From contig JANRJY010000109.1 of the NCBI GenBank assembly GCA_033763735.1, positions 1 through 33,584 on the forward strand: a stretch of 33,584 nucleotides of DNA, in the 5' to 3' direction. Origin of the DNA: JANRJY01 sp033763735 (GTDB taxonomy: Bacteria; Bacteroidota; Bacteroidia; Cytophagales; UBA9547). A model generated the notes under the pieces. It saw only the letters and a program-made list of their open reading frames with translations. It was not told the DNA's origin and ran no database searches. This document shows positions 24,783-33,584 of this stretch, in pieces (position 1 is the stretch's first letter; the number at the start of each line of letters is the position of its first letter). Both the position numbers and the translations under genes were made by a program.

Positions 24783-27782
24783 ATGTTCTTCTGGCAAAAA
24801 TGGGAAAGTGAATCAAGATATGCCTACTGGGTATTATTGTTTGTTTTTGGTATTTCAATTGTATCCTTTCTTTATTACTTTTTCTTTGGTCAACAGCTTA
24901 ATTATCAATGGGTTTTTCAGTATGAGTCTGATAAGATTCCTGTTGTTATTGATTCTTTCTCAAGAGGAATTTTTACTTTTAATATTGAAGCAGATTCATA
25001 TATTACGACCAGGCAATTTTCCGGTTCCGACTTTCAAATATTTCAATCGGGAGCCATATTAAGTTATGCAATTATTGTATTTTCTCTACTTGTAATTATT
25101 ACAACAGCTTCATTTTTAAACAATTGGCTGTATTATTTAATTACTTCCGTGGCAATGTTATTTTTTGTTTTTCAGCAACCTACTGTACTTGTTGATGATT
25201 TTAATTATGATAACTTTTTCAAAATTGCTCCAATTGTTCTTTTTGGGCTTCCGAGTTATTATTTCTTTGCTTACAATCATAAAGTAAAGTTCATTTATCG
25301 TTTGGTTGTTTTTTTACTAATATATGTGGTGTATTTTGGGGCTATTAGATATTTTTCCAATACAATAGCTAATCCCGCGTTTTTTTTATTAAACTATGGT
25401 TTGCTAATTGCATTGATTATCAGTTTGTTATTTATACTTTTTGTAGCATATGAAATCCTATACTTTTTTCTCTATTTGATTAGTAATAATAAAAGTTCAG
25501 GTAACGGAAATGGTACACGTAACTTTATAATAATCACCATTTTATATCTGTCAAACCTTTTACTTAATTACCTAAAAAACACCAGGCAAATTGATTGGGA
25601 TGTTGTGTTTATCAGTCCCTTTATCATATTACTTTTTTCAGCAATTTTAGGAATGTGGGGTATTAAGGAAAGAACGGTTATGTATCAAAAATTGCTACCC
25701 TTTTACCCATTTGGAGGCATAATATACCTTGCCTGGGCTGCTATTTGCCTTACAACAATTGGATATTGCTTTTCAACCGCCAATGATTCGATGATCGAGG
25801 TATTTGAAGATGCCATTTTGTTCAGTCACATAGGATTCGGATTTGGGCTTTTTTTGTACGTATTTATGCTCTATCGCGATTGGATAAACGCAGATCTGCC
25901 TGTAAATAAGCTGATATACAGCAATCCACGTTCCTCTTTTTTAACCGTTTGGGGTGCCGGCTTTGTAGTGTTTATCACCATGTTTTTTTATGGAAATATG
26001 TTTCCTTATTACCAATCCATTGCCGGTTATTACAGTGCCTTAGGTGATTCGTATTATGCTGACAAACAAGATGTTCTGGCTGAAGATTATTACAAAAAAT
26101 CTGTTGAATGGGAGTTTCAAAATCACAAAGCCAATTATGCATTAGCTACTATGTTGCGTAAGTCAGGAAAAAACTTTGAAGCTTCTAATTACTACAAAAA
26201 GGCAACTTTAAAACAAGCTACTCCATTTGCATACGCCAACTGGGCATTATTGAGTTTTGAAATTAATAGAAAATTTGATGCTTTATTTACGCTAAGAGAA
26301 GGTATCAAAGAATTTCCAAAATCCGGAGAATTGCATAACAATATTGCTGTATTATTTCAACAACTTACTTTTTACGATTCATCTATTGTTTATATCAATA
26401 AAGCCGAAAAGTTGTTTACCGACCCTTATGTGCCTCGTTCAAACAAATTAGCATTGTTTACAAAATTAGGCGTTGTTAACACCGATTTGCTTCAAACGTT
26501 GCAAAGTAACGATAAAGTTTATTTGACTAATCAAATGGCATTTCAATTACTTTCAAATGCAAATCAAACACAATCTAAAAATTCATTTATTCAACCGGAT
26601 TCGGCATTAAACAATGAAAGTTTTAATTATCTCACCAATTATACACTTTCTAACCTCAATGCGCTCGATACCAATTTTATAAACACCCTTCATGCCTTGG
26701 CTATTAAAGACACAAATGCGGTATATCGTTCTGATTTATTTTACCTAAAGGCAATTGCCAATTATTATACCGGTAATGTACTTATAGCAATGAAATCGGT
26801 AGATGATTTGCAACTCGGAAGTGATTATGAAGCAGGCACTTATTTGAATACTTTAGGATTATGGACATTGCAAAATAATGTACCCAAATTTGCTTCTGAT
26901 ATATTTCAATTGGCAGCAGATAAGGGAAATAACAATTCACTTTTTAATAAATCTTTAAGCTTGTGCGAAACAGGTAAGTTTAATGAAGCTGTGAATATTT
27001 GGAATCGACCTGAAATCAAAAACAATAAAGATTATGAAGAGTCATTAAATAAAGTCCAAATCATATTTTCAATAAAAGACAAAAATATGTTGAACTTAAG
27101 TAATGATCCATTGAAATATGCATTTCTGTATTATCGAATGAATGAACTCAACGACAATGACTTAGGCAATACTTTTTTTAGCATTAAGTCCGATACCTTT
27201 AAATTTAAAACTGGAATATTATTGTTTGATAAATATTATAAAAATAAAGATTATGCCAAATGTTCAGATATACTATCAGAATTGAAACCTATTTCTAAAG
27301 ATAAATATCAAAATATGCAATACGAGTGGAGTATGCTTCAATACTTTGAAGCCATCAACGATAAAGATGAACTCAAAATGGCATTTCAAAACACTGTTAT
27401 AAATGATAAAGGCAAATTGGCATTTATAAAAGGCAGAATTGCAGAACTTGAAAAAGATGAAAAGCAGGCAATCCAACAGTTTACAATTGCTGCAAGAATG
27501 AATCCATTTAATGAGCAAATACTTCTTAAGTCAGCTAACTATTTACAAAATACCGCCAAACAGTCGGAAAAAGCATTCAATATTTTGCTAAATGGAATTA
27601 CCTTAAATAAATATAGTGTTGCACTTTATAAAGCTTATTGCCTTCAAGCAATAGCATTTGGCATACCAAGTTTTGCAGATAATGGGCTAAACAATCTCAG
27701 AGATATGCTTTCAAAACAAGAATTTCAGGCATTTGAAAAACAATTGGAAAAAGCAAAAAGCGAAATGTATGCCAACTTTTAA
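24783..27782 (+). CDS. Large membrane protein with C-terminal TPR repeats, function unknown
   Basis: A 999-residue protein that I cannot assign to a named family. Residues ~14-410 contain about 11-12 hydrophobic helices (for example YWVLLFVFGISIVSFLYYFFFG, 14-35; AFFLLNYGLLIALIISLLFILFVAY; GFVVFITMFFYGNMF), with short loops. From about residue 415 the chain is helical repeats of TPR character (DVLAEDYYKKSVEWEFQNHKANYALATMLRKSGKNFEASNYYKKA and following units), which continue to the end with a tail rich in Asn and Lys. TPRs usually scaffold protein complexes, so this may be a membrane-anchored assembly platform. The stop overlaps the convergent response-regulator stop by four bases. Confidence 0.75.
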   Translation: MFFWQKWESESRYAYWVLLFVFGISIVSFLYYFFFGQQLNYQWVFQYESDKIPVVIDSFSRGIFTFNIEADSYITTRQFSGSDFQIFQSGAILSYAIIVFSLLVIITTASFLNNWLYYLITSVAMLFFVFQQPTVLVDDFNYDNFFKIAPIVLFGLPSYYFFAYNHKVKFIYRLVVFLLIYVVYFGAIRYFSNTIANPAFFLLNYGLLIALIISLLFILFVAYEILYFFLYLISNNKSSGNGNGTRNFIIITILYLSNLLLNYLKNTRQIDWDVVFISPFIILLFSAILGMWGIKERTVMYQKLLPFYPFGGIIYLAWAAICLTTIGYCFSTANDSMIEVFEDAILFSHIGFGFGLFLYVFMLYRDWINADLPVNKLIYSNPRSSFLTVWGAGFVVFITMFFYGNMFPYYQSIAGYYSALGDSYYADKQDVLAEDYYKKSVEWEFQNHKANYALATMLRKSGKNFEASNYYKKATLKQATPFAYANWALLSFEINRKFDALFTLREGIKEFPKSGELHNNIAVLFQQLTFYDSSIVYINKAEKLFTDPYVPRSNKLALFTKLGVVNTDLLQTLQSNDKVYLTNQMAFQLLSNANQTQSKNSFIQPDSALNNESFNYLTNYTLSNLNALDTNFINTLHALAIKDTNAVYRSDLFYLKAIANYYTGNVLIAMKSVDDLQLGSDYEAGTYLNTLGLWTLQNNVPKFASDIFQLAADKGNNNSLFNKSLSLCETGKFNEAVNIWNRPEIKNNKDYEESLNKVQIIFSIKDKNMLNLSNDPLKYAFLYYRMNELNDNDLGNTFFSIKSDTFKFKTGILLFDKYYKNKDYAKCSDILSELKPISKDKYQNMQYEWSMLQYFEAINDKDELKMAFQNTVINDKGKLAFIKGRIAELEKDEKQAIQQFTIAARMNPFNEQILLKSANYLQNTAKQSEKAFNILLNGITLNKYSVALYKAYCLQAIAFGIPSFADNGLNNLRDMLSKQEFQAFEKQLEKAKSEMYANF

Positions 27783-28165
27783 AGCAATCGCTTAATGATG
27801 GTTTCGGTAAGTGGCTTAGATATAAAGTCCTTTACAATTCTGTGTTTTTTTGACTTTTCAATGTCTATTAAGTTGATACTGGATGATAAAATGTATAAAG
27901 AAGTATTTTGTTTTTTTACTTCGTCAATAAATTTGTCGAGGTCGTACAAAAACTCAAATCCATCATACATTGGCATTCTAAGGTCCAGAAAAATCAAGTC
28001 TGGCCATATATCATTATTATCTTTGTTATCTTTTAAAAATTGAATAGCATCGTATGGGTTAATAAAATCAATGATTTCACAAGAAGAGTTAGACACTTTT
28101 TGTATCAACGTTTTACCTATCAGATTAAAAATAGGGTCGTCATCAACAAGTAATACTTTTTTCAT
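27779..28165 (-). CDS. Single-domain response regulator (CheY/Rcp1-like)
   Basis: A 128-residue receiver domain without an output domain. The conserved features are VLLVDDDP (4-11, acidic pair Asp8-Asp10), LIFLDLRMPMYDGFEF with phospho-acceptor Asp61, the hydroxyl position at LSSS (93-96) and Lys117 in FISKPL. Such proteins act in phosphorelays or by protein binding. No histidine kinase is in the window. It follows the cytochrome c gene by 73 bases on the same strand, so it might be co-transcribed with the peroxidase operon or be independent. The partner kinase is unknown. Confidence 0.9.
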   Translation of the reverse strand: MKKVLLVDDDPIFNLIGKTLIQKVSNSSCEIIDFINPYDAIQFLKDNKDNNDIWPDLIFLDLRMPMYDGFEFLYDLDKFIDEVKKQNTSLYILSSSINLIDIEKSKKHRIVKDFISKPLTETIIKRLL

Positions 28166-28238
28166 TCATCAACTATGAGTTGTGAATATACAATATAATA
28201 AATACAAAATAAAAATTCTTACTATTTTGATTAATTAA

Positions 28239-28634
28239 TTAGTTAGCTTTTTTACTATCTTGTCCTTTTTCAGGTCTTAATCCATGCTTTGTTTTATAGG
28301 TTAAGAAAGTCATAATCAAGCCCATATCTTCAGAAGTTATTTTTTCTTCTGGAATACCCATTTCATGTTCAGTATTGAGTACTCTCAGTACATAGCCTGA
28401 AAGTTGGTTGGGTGTAAAATCGGGGATATATTCATTCCGTTTTACTTTAAAATTGTGGCAACCGGCACAACTCATTTCATATAGTATCCTTCCTTTTTCC
28501 GATTGTTCAAAAAATGCTTTTTTGGTAGATTCTGACATAGCTTTTGGAAAATCGTAGGATACTTTAGTTTGAGCACACACAGTAATAATTAAACCTGACA
28601 ATATTATTATACAAATTGTAATTCTCATTTTCAT
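28239..28634 (-). CDS. Mono-heme c-type cytochrome
   Basis: A 131-residue periplasmic protein: signal peptide about 1-21 (MKMRITICIIILSGLIITVCA), then one CAGCH motif (56-60). Met-containing stretches near residues 92-107 (HEMGIPEEKITSEDMGLIMTFL) may supply the axial Met. There is a single heme domain and a charged tail. It starts nine bases after the stop of the di-heme peroxidase fusion, so the two are one operon and the cytochrome is probably its electron donor or acceptor. Small cytochromes next to MauG-like enzymes are common. Confidence 0.85.
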   Translation of the reverse strand: MKMRITICIIILSGLIITVCAQTKVSYDFPKAMSESTKKAFFEQSEKGRILYEMSCAGCHNFKVKRNEYIPDFTPNQLSGYVLRVLNTEHEMGIPEEKITSEDMGLIMTFLTYKTKHGLRPEKGQDSKKAN

Positions 28635-28643
28635 ACCATTTAA

Positions 28644-30569
28644 TTAATATTCACCTCCAACTTTTCTATTATTCAATGTTTTATTTTTTGATATTGGGAG
28701 TTTACCTGGCGCTACTTCAAATGCCACTTTTTCACTTAATGATTTAAGAAAACTAATAAGATGTTTTTTTTCTGTTTCAGTTAATTTCAGCGAATCCGAT
28801 GATAAGGTCTGATTTTCAATATCCAATCCGTGTCCTAAACCACCACCATTATCATAAAATGCTAACACTTGATCCAGTGTAGTGAATACCCCGTTGTGCA
28901 TATATGGTTGTGTATGCTCAATATTTCGAAGTGTTCCGGTTCTGAATGCTTTCATTGTTTCTTTTGCCGGATTTACTTTATATCTGCCTTTATCATTGCT
29001 AAGTTGATTATAGGTTGTGTCGGAAGGCACCCCCAATACCTCAAACTCAGAACCTACATAAGGAGGTTTAACACCATTAAATTGGGGTGCAAAGTGGCAA
29101 GTGGCACATTGGGCTTTGCCCATAAAAATGTTGAAACCTATTTTGGCCGATTCATCTAACGGTTTCCCTTCGTTGATGGCCTCATCAAATGGGGCATTGA
29201 AATTACTGAATTTAATGTAATACAAAGTAATTGCTGATACTATGTGGTCATATACAATTTCTTTTTCGGTGGGTGTGTATTTCAACAGTTGCTCAAAGGT
29301 TTTTTTGTATTCAAAGCAACTCAATACTTTTTTTAACATTTCTTTTTCAGGACTTCCCATCTCATCCGGATTGATAATCACTTCTTTGGCTTGATTTTGC
29401 AAAGATATGTGTTTGCCATCTAGCATAATTAAATGATTAAATCCAACATTTATAAGCGAGGGTGTGTTTCTGGGTAATTTGCTCACTTTATCAAAATGCA
29501 AAGCAGTTGCACCTGTGTTATCTGTAAAGTACTGTTTTGGATTGTGACACGAGGCACAGCTACGTTGGTTATTAGCAGATAATATTGGGTCATAGAAAAG
29601 TAATTTCCCTATTTTGTCAATTTCATTGATTACTTTAGGATCTTCCACTCTATAATATATTCCTTTTGCATTTTGGGCTCTGTATAGGTTTTTGCTGAAA
29701 ATAGAAGTACTTTTTTTATTGAGCGAATAATCAACATTACTACGCGAACTTACTTTATGTTGCAAAATCAAACTTTGATTGATTGCAAAAAGTGGGTTTA
29801 CATAATCTTTGATAAAAGTAAAATGGTCAAAATCATCAAAATTAGATTGTTTTTCGATATAAGAAATTGATAGGTCGTACAGATTCAAGTACTGATCAGA
29901 TAACGACTCATTTGGGAAACTTACATTAAAATCAAGGTATATTGATTTGACTTCCTTCATTAACACAAGCAGCTCAGGAATAATAGCTTCCGGTTCAGGA
30001 TTCTCAAATCCTGTGGTATAAATGGTAGCCAGATTAAGTAAAAAAAGTCGGTTGCATAAGTAAAAATGATGGTGGGTAGCTAAATGGTTGGTAATGGAAT
30101 CCTGAATATATACTTGCGATGCAGTTATTGATGACCTAATTAACCGAACCAATGTATCCTTAATTATTTCATTTTCATCGAGATACAAGGCTGCTAAAGT
30201 TAGTCCTGCACCCTCTCTTTTGTAAGGTTTTTCAAATTTTTCATAAACCTCAGTTTCCCATTCTACATGTAGGGGACCATTAATTTTTTTATAAGCCAAT
30301 GGTTCCAAATACCTAATCCAAAAATCAATAGACTTTAACTTTTTTCTCGACCCTAATATTTGGGTTTTTATATTATCCAAATCAGATTTGGAATGGATGT
30401 TTGATTGTGCAATCAACTTCAGTAAATCATCCTGATTTGCACCAAATTCATTGATGTTTTTGGTATAACGAGATAGATATGCCTGTTCCGCATTTGATGA
30501 TATAAACGAATAAAAACCAACATTTACAATTAAAAATATAATGATACCAAAATGATACTTTTTCATCAA
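28644..30569 (-). CDS. Imelysin-like / di-heme cytochrome c peroxidase fusion
   Basis: A 641-residue periplasmic protein. The N-terminal signal/anchor is about residues 6-24. Residues ~30-275 form an all-helical domain with an imelysin-like segment (YLEPLAYKKINGPLHVEWETEVYEKFEKPYKREGAGL, 88-122). The C-terminal MauG/CcpA domain has heme motifs CASCH (338-342) and CATCH (488-492), with LRNIEHTQPYMHNGVF (547-562) and Met557 as a potential ligand. Where the family normally has FWDGR this protein has MLDGK (382-386), so the tryptophan thought to mediate inter-heme electron transfer is absent. Its substrate is unknown. It is co-transcribed with the cytochrome at 28634. Confidence 0.82.
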   Translation of the reverse strand: MMKKYHFGIIIFLIVNVGFYSFISSNAEQAYLSRYTKNINEFGANQDDLLKLIAQSNIHSKSDLDNIKTQILGSRKKLKSIDFWIRYLEPLAYKKINGPLHVEWETEVYEKFEKPYKREGAGLTLAALYLDENEIIKDTLVRLIRSSITASQVYIQDSITNHLATHHHFYLCNRLFLLNLATIYTTGFENPEPEAIIPELLVLMKEVKSIYLDFNVSFPNESLSDQYLNLYDLSISYIEKQSNFDDFDHFTFIKDYVNPLFAINQSLILQHKVSSRSNVDYSLNKKSTSIFSKNLYRAQNAKGIYYRVEDPKVINEIDKIGKLLFYDPILSANNQRSCASCHNPKQYFTDNTGATALHFDKVSKLPRNTPSLINVGFNHLIMLDGKHISLQNQAKEVIINPDEMGSPEKEMLKKVLSCFEYKKTFEQLLKYTPTEKEIVYDHIVSAITLYYIKFSNFNAPFDEAINEGKPLDESAKIGFNIFMGKAQCATCHFAPQFNGVKPPYVGSEFEVLGVPSDTTYNQLSNDKGRYKVNPAKETMKAFRTGTLRNIEHTQPYMHNGVFTTLDQVLAFYDNGGGLGHGLDIENQTLSSDSLKLTETEKKHLISFLKSLSEKVAFEVAPGKLPISKNKTLNNRKVGGEY

Positions 30570-30697
30570 TGGTTAAAATCTCAATTAATTATGTAGGGCT
30601 TCAATAAATTCAATACAGAGATTGTTCAAATTATTTTAGCTATAATATCTTTTATTAAACAATATAAATTTGATTAAGCTTACCAAAACTATAAAAT

Positions 30698-30725
30698 AAA
30701 AGCCTCGTGAACTCACGAGGCTTTT
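30698..30725 (-). terminator. Rho-independent terminator of the phytase-like esterase gene
   Basis: AAAAGCCTCGTGA (30698-30710) and TCACGAGGCTTTT (30713-30725) form a 13-bp perfect stem with a two-base loop. On the minus strand a T-rich tail follows (TATTTTATAG). It begins 21 bases past the stop codon of the gene at 30746. The stem is symmetrical, so it could also stop plus-strand transcription. Confidence 0.92.
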
Positions 30726-30745
30726 AATGTATATAATTTGAAAAG

Positions 30746-33584
30746 TTACTCTATCACTAATTTTACCAATTCTTTTTCGTTGGTTTTGATTAAATACAAT
30801 CCTTTTGCCAAATGAGATATATTTATTTCAGTAGCATTTGTACCAAACATTACCACATTTCCTGTTTGGCTATACATTTCAAATGAAACTGCTTTAGAGA
30901 AATGTACTACACCTGTATTGTTAGGATTAGGATATACAGTTAAATGAGCAACTTTAGAACTAATGTTTGAAATTCCTGTAATAAAGTTGGTTCCTATCAA
31001 TGTACCTTCAATTGCCACTCCAGGAGTATTTATGTTGATCAATCCAGTAATCGTTCCGGTTATGGTTGTAGCAGCCATTCTTATTTCCCACACATCATCG
31101 AATGATCCATTTTTTACCATTATTTCTAAAGAAGTTAAATAATTAGTACCTGTAATGGTCGATCCACTAATAGTAGTTAAGAGTGAACGGAATTCAAATC
31201 CACCCAATGCTGTAATGGTAACATTTCCTGTAAGGTTTCTACCAGATACGGTTAAGCTTTGAACTGGCGAAGTAGCATTTGACTCTGAGACAAATATTCC
31301 GGTAATTGATGGACTCACAGTAATCATTGGAACAGATGTAGTAGTGGTGTTACCAGCAATTGTTACTACTGTGAATACTGCATTAGCCATTCCTGAATTA
31401 AATCCTGTTGCGGTTGCTACCATTCCTGTTATGGTTACTGAACCTGCCATTACACCAACTAAGTTATTACCTGAAAGTGAAGCAGCAGATCCCGAGGCTA
31501 TCATGAATGATATGGCACCTGTCGAGTTAGAAGTAAGTAATGTACTCAAATCCAAAGAACCACCACCCACTGTGATAGTAGCACCTGAGAAAGAAACTGT
31601 TGGATTCACATTTACTACACTTGCTACAGTTACAACTGTAAACACTGCATTAGCCATTCCTGAATTAAATCCTGTTGCGGTTGCTACCATTCCTGTTACG
31701 GTTACTGAACCTGCCATTACACCAACTAAGTTATTACCTGAAAGTGAAGCAGCTGATCCCGAGGCTATCATGAATGATTTGGCACCTGTCGAGTTGGAAG
31801 TAAGTAAGTTTGTCAAATTCAATGAAGCACCACCAACTGTAATAGTTGTTCCTGAAAATGTTATAGTAGGATTCGCCAATATAGTAACTGGTACAAAATT
31901 AAGTGGCGTTGCCAATTTGAATTGATGTACAAAACACAATTTGTTTGTCATTACTATATTCCCATCTGTATTAGGGCTGCTCACTTGGAAGTCATTATCA
32001 TTAGTAACTGCTATTGTGTTTGCATCTACAATAGTTAATCCTTCAGGTTTGTCCATTCCTAAGTTTTGATCATAACCATAATCTTGCAAATCGGCAACTA
32101 ACATTTTAGAAACTGGAACAATTGCGTTAGCTGTTAAACCAGTTGTATTGGTTAACTGTTCTAATGTAAGACCAGTAGCAGTTCCGTTAACAAAACCTGA
32201 AGTTACAGTAAGTGCTGTAGCAGCAGAAATATCTATTTTATAAACGTTTTTACTATATGGAGTTCTGTCTGTGTGCTCAATTACAAGGAATTCATTGTCG
32301 TTTACAGCAACTAAGTCACCTAATTTCCAATCTTGTACTCTGGTATTAGCTTTAGCTCCATCATTAACATAAGCAAATGTTTTGGCTTCACCTGTTGCAG
32401 GGTTCAGTTGTAACAATCTATGAATACGTGAAGTTGATTGAACAGCACTTGTAGGGTTGAACATTGGTGACTGGATTAGTGCATATACCATTCCATTTGG
32501 CGTTACTGCAACACCTTCAAATCCTCTGTTGGCACGTTTGAATTGATAGCTAGAAGGTAAAGGCAAGTTACCACCAATTATGGTTCCAAAAGGAGAATAT
32601 CTGTTAATTAAAGTTCCATCGTTTTTATTGAATCTCCACACATTCACTCCGTACTCATCACATACCCACAGATCATTCATTTTACCTTCAACTATACCTT
32701 CACAATCAATTCCCCAATCGTCACCAGTCAAAGTATTTCTTGGGATATCCAAAGCTATTTCACCAGTACCTCCTAATGAAATTGGCGGCACCAATCCAGA
32801 TACATTCGCTCCTCCAGGTCTTTTGAAAGTAATCGAGGAAGTTATTGATATAGTTTGATCGGGCATTAGCTTGATTTTATGATACTTAGGTGCATATGCA
32901 GGTTGAGGGAACAACTTAGCAGTAGCAGCAGCATTGGCATCTACATTAGGACCTCTATCTCCAAGAGTATAATACTCTAATCCATTGGTTCCTTGTATAT
33001 AATGTAAGCCAGAGAACCCCCCTTCATATATAGTTCCTGTAACGGTTCCTTGAGTAAAATCAGCAATTTTTAACTCAGGTTTAGATGCCAAATAAGCTCC
33101 AGTAAGTGTCCAAACTCCTGTGAGTGTACTCACTCTTGGGTTGGTTACTAGGGTATGCGTAAACAAATAGTCTGTGTTAACAGCTGTTACGGTTATCACG
33201 AATGTAGTCGTACCTACTGCGCCTGTGTTAGCACTAATATCAACTACACCACCTGCACCTGGCAAGGTTATCATTGGCAGGTTGTTCACCATTATATTGG
33301 CAGGGGCTTTCACATTTAGCGGAGCTCCTAGTACATTGGAAGCTATTTGTACCGCATATGCCGATGCTTTACCATTTTCAACACCTGTCAGAGTTGTTGT
33401 TGCCATAGTTACGTAGGATGTAGTAGTAACATTAGGTACATACAAAGCCAATATTTGTCCTCCTTCATATACCGAACCGGCAATAGGATAATGAGCTTGA
33501 TCTACCAATAAATAATAGCCTCTGCCTAATATATCCGATGCATCAATGATACCCGAAGCTTCTTCATCATTGGTTAAGAAATTA
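30746..33584 (-). CDS. Secreted esterase-like/phytase-like protein with T9SS type A domain (5' end cut by the window)
   Basis: The frame is open to the window's right edge, so the true N-terminus lies outside; 945 residues are visible. The first TTG-initiated frame at 33508 is not the start, since the reading continues upstream as LTNDEEASGIIDASDILGRGYYLL. The N-terminal half carries the 'esterase-like activity of phytase' features (KIADFTQGTVTGTIYEGGFSGL..., DDWGIDCEGIVEG, ANRGFEGVAVTPNG, KPEGLTIVDANTIAVTND). Then two nearly identical 89-residue Ig-like repeats (VNPTVSFSGATITVGGGSL type) follow, and a further Gly/Thr-rich beta domain. The last ~75 residues (VAHLTVYPNPNNTGVVHFSK to LVKLVIE) form a T9SS type A sorting signal. 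It is probably cell-surface or secreted. The terminator is at 30698. Confidence 0.85.
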   Translation of the reverse strand, partial: NFLTNDEEASGIIDASDILGRGYYLLVDQAHYPIAGSVYEGGQILALYVPNVTTTSYVTMATTTLTGVENGKASAYAVQIASNVLGAPLNVKAPANIMVNNLPMITLPGAGGVVDISANTGAVGTTTFVITVTAVNTDYLFTHTLVTNPRVSTLTGVWTLTGAYLASKPELKIADFTQGTVTGTIYEGGFSGLHYIQGTNGLEYYTLGDRGPNVDANAAATAKLFPQPAYAPKYHKIKLMPDQTISITSSITFKRPGGANVSGLVPPISLGGTGEIALDIPRNTLTGDDWGIDCEGIVEGKMNDLWVCDEYGVNVWRFNKNDGTLINRYSPFGTIIGGNLPLPSSYQFKRANRGFEGVAVTPNGMVYALIQSPMFNPTSAVQSTSRIHRLLQLNPATGEAKTFAYVNDGAKANTRVQDWKLGDLVAVNDNEFLVIEHTDRTPYSKNVYKIDISAATALTVTSGFVNGTATGLTLEQLTNTTGLTANAIVPVSKMLVADLQDYGYDQNLGMDKPEGLTIVDANTIAVTNDNDFQVSSPNTDGNIVMTNKLCFVHQFKLATPLNFVPVTILANPTITFSGTTITVGGASLNLTNLLTSNSTGAKSFMIASGSAASLSGNNLVGVMAGSVTVTGMVATATGFNSGMANAVFTVVTVASVVNVNPTVSFSGATITVGGGSLDLSTLLTSNSTGAISFMIASGSAASLSGNNLVGVMAGSVTITGMVATATGFNSGMANAVFTVVTIAGNTTTTSVPMITVSPSITGIFVSESNATSPVQSLTVSGRNLTGNVTITALGGFEFRSLLTTISGSTITGTNYLTSLEIMVKNGSFDDVWEIRMAATTITGTITGLININTPGVAIEGTLIGTNFITGISNISSKVAHLTVYPNPNNTGVVHFSKAVSFEMYSQTGNVVMFGTNATEINISHLAKGLYLIKTNEKELVKLVIE
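31368..31870 (-). repeat. Near-identical tandem 267-bp repeats inside the esterase gene
   Basis: The DNA at about 31368-31600 recurs at about 31635-31870, offset exactly 267 bases (89 codons). A stretch of about 160 bases, starting at 31381 and 31648, differs at only a few sites, whereas the ends of the units have diverged. Protein differences are few (for example ITVGGASLNLTNLL versus ITVGGGSLDLSTLL). Confidence 0.85.

Noticed and set aside
30665..30672. TAAATTTG as a plus-strand promoter
   Set aside because: No plus-strand gene follows it; a chance match in AT-rich DNA.
31344..31925. 193-codon plus-strand frame over the esterase repeats
   Set aside because: It is antisense to a well-supported gene and its repetitive sequence mirrors the Thr/Val-rich repeats on the other strand.

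Overview
The window looks like chromosomal DNA of a member of the Bacteroidota (Bacteroidetes). Several independent signs agree: AT-rich coding sequence, hardly any Shine-Dalgarno sites, promoters of the TTG-N17-20-TAnnTTTG type upstream of several genes, type IX secretion (T9SS) C-terminal domains on two large secreted proteins, a long LeuRS, and small Bacteroidota-specific membrane proteins. Genus cannot be fixed from this sequence alone.

Layout. (1) 1-716: a GC-richer stretch without a convincing gene, built of nested long imperfect palindromes, probably debris of a mobile or conjugative element. (2) 717-2015: three small genes of unknown function on two strands with abutting divergent promoters, next to (3) a tRNA-Thr(UGU) with its own promoter, a leader carrying a duplicated copy of the tRNA start, and a strong terminator. 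(4) 2406-10110: riboflavin synthase, Pcm, a translationally coupled MauG/MbnH-like di-heme lipoprotein plus MbnP-like lipoprotein, a DUF2062-hisA pair, an FAD-dependent oxidoreductase, a cold-shock protein, an AlbA_2 protein and a possible 2H phosphoesterase. (5) 10111-10681: two tiny membrane-protein genes, one lacking an obvious start. (6) 10682-13039: hisB, a Uma2-family gene and hisH. (7) 13126-18563: a czcCBA-type heavy-metal RND efflux operon. (8) 18880-27782: a T9SS type B FG-GAP protein, leuS, gatC and a large unknown membrane/TPR protein. (9) 27779-30569 on the minus strand: an imelysin-like/di-heme peroxidase fusion, a mono-heme cytochrome c and a single-domain response regulator. 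(10) 30746 to the right edge: a 5'-truncated secreted phytase-like esterase protein with duplicated internal repeats and a T9SS sorting domain.

The genes are mostly housekeeping (histidine, riboflavin, aminoacyl-tRNA) interleaved with periplasmic redox and metal-handling modules. The most interesting pieces are the MbnH/MbnP-like pair (in characterised homologues, a tryptophan-to-kynurenine-modified copper-binding system), the second, unrelated MauG-like operon, the small divergent unknown cassette beside tRNA-Thr with the palindrome field next to it, and the tRNA-Thr leader duplication.
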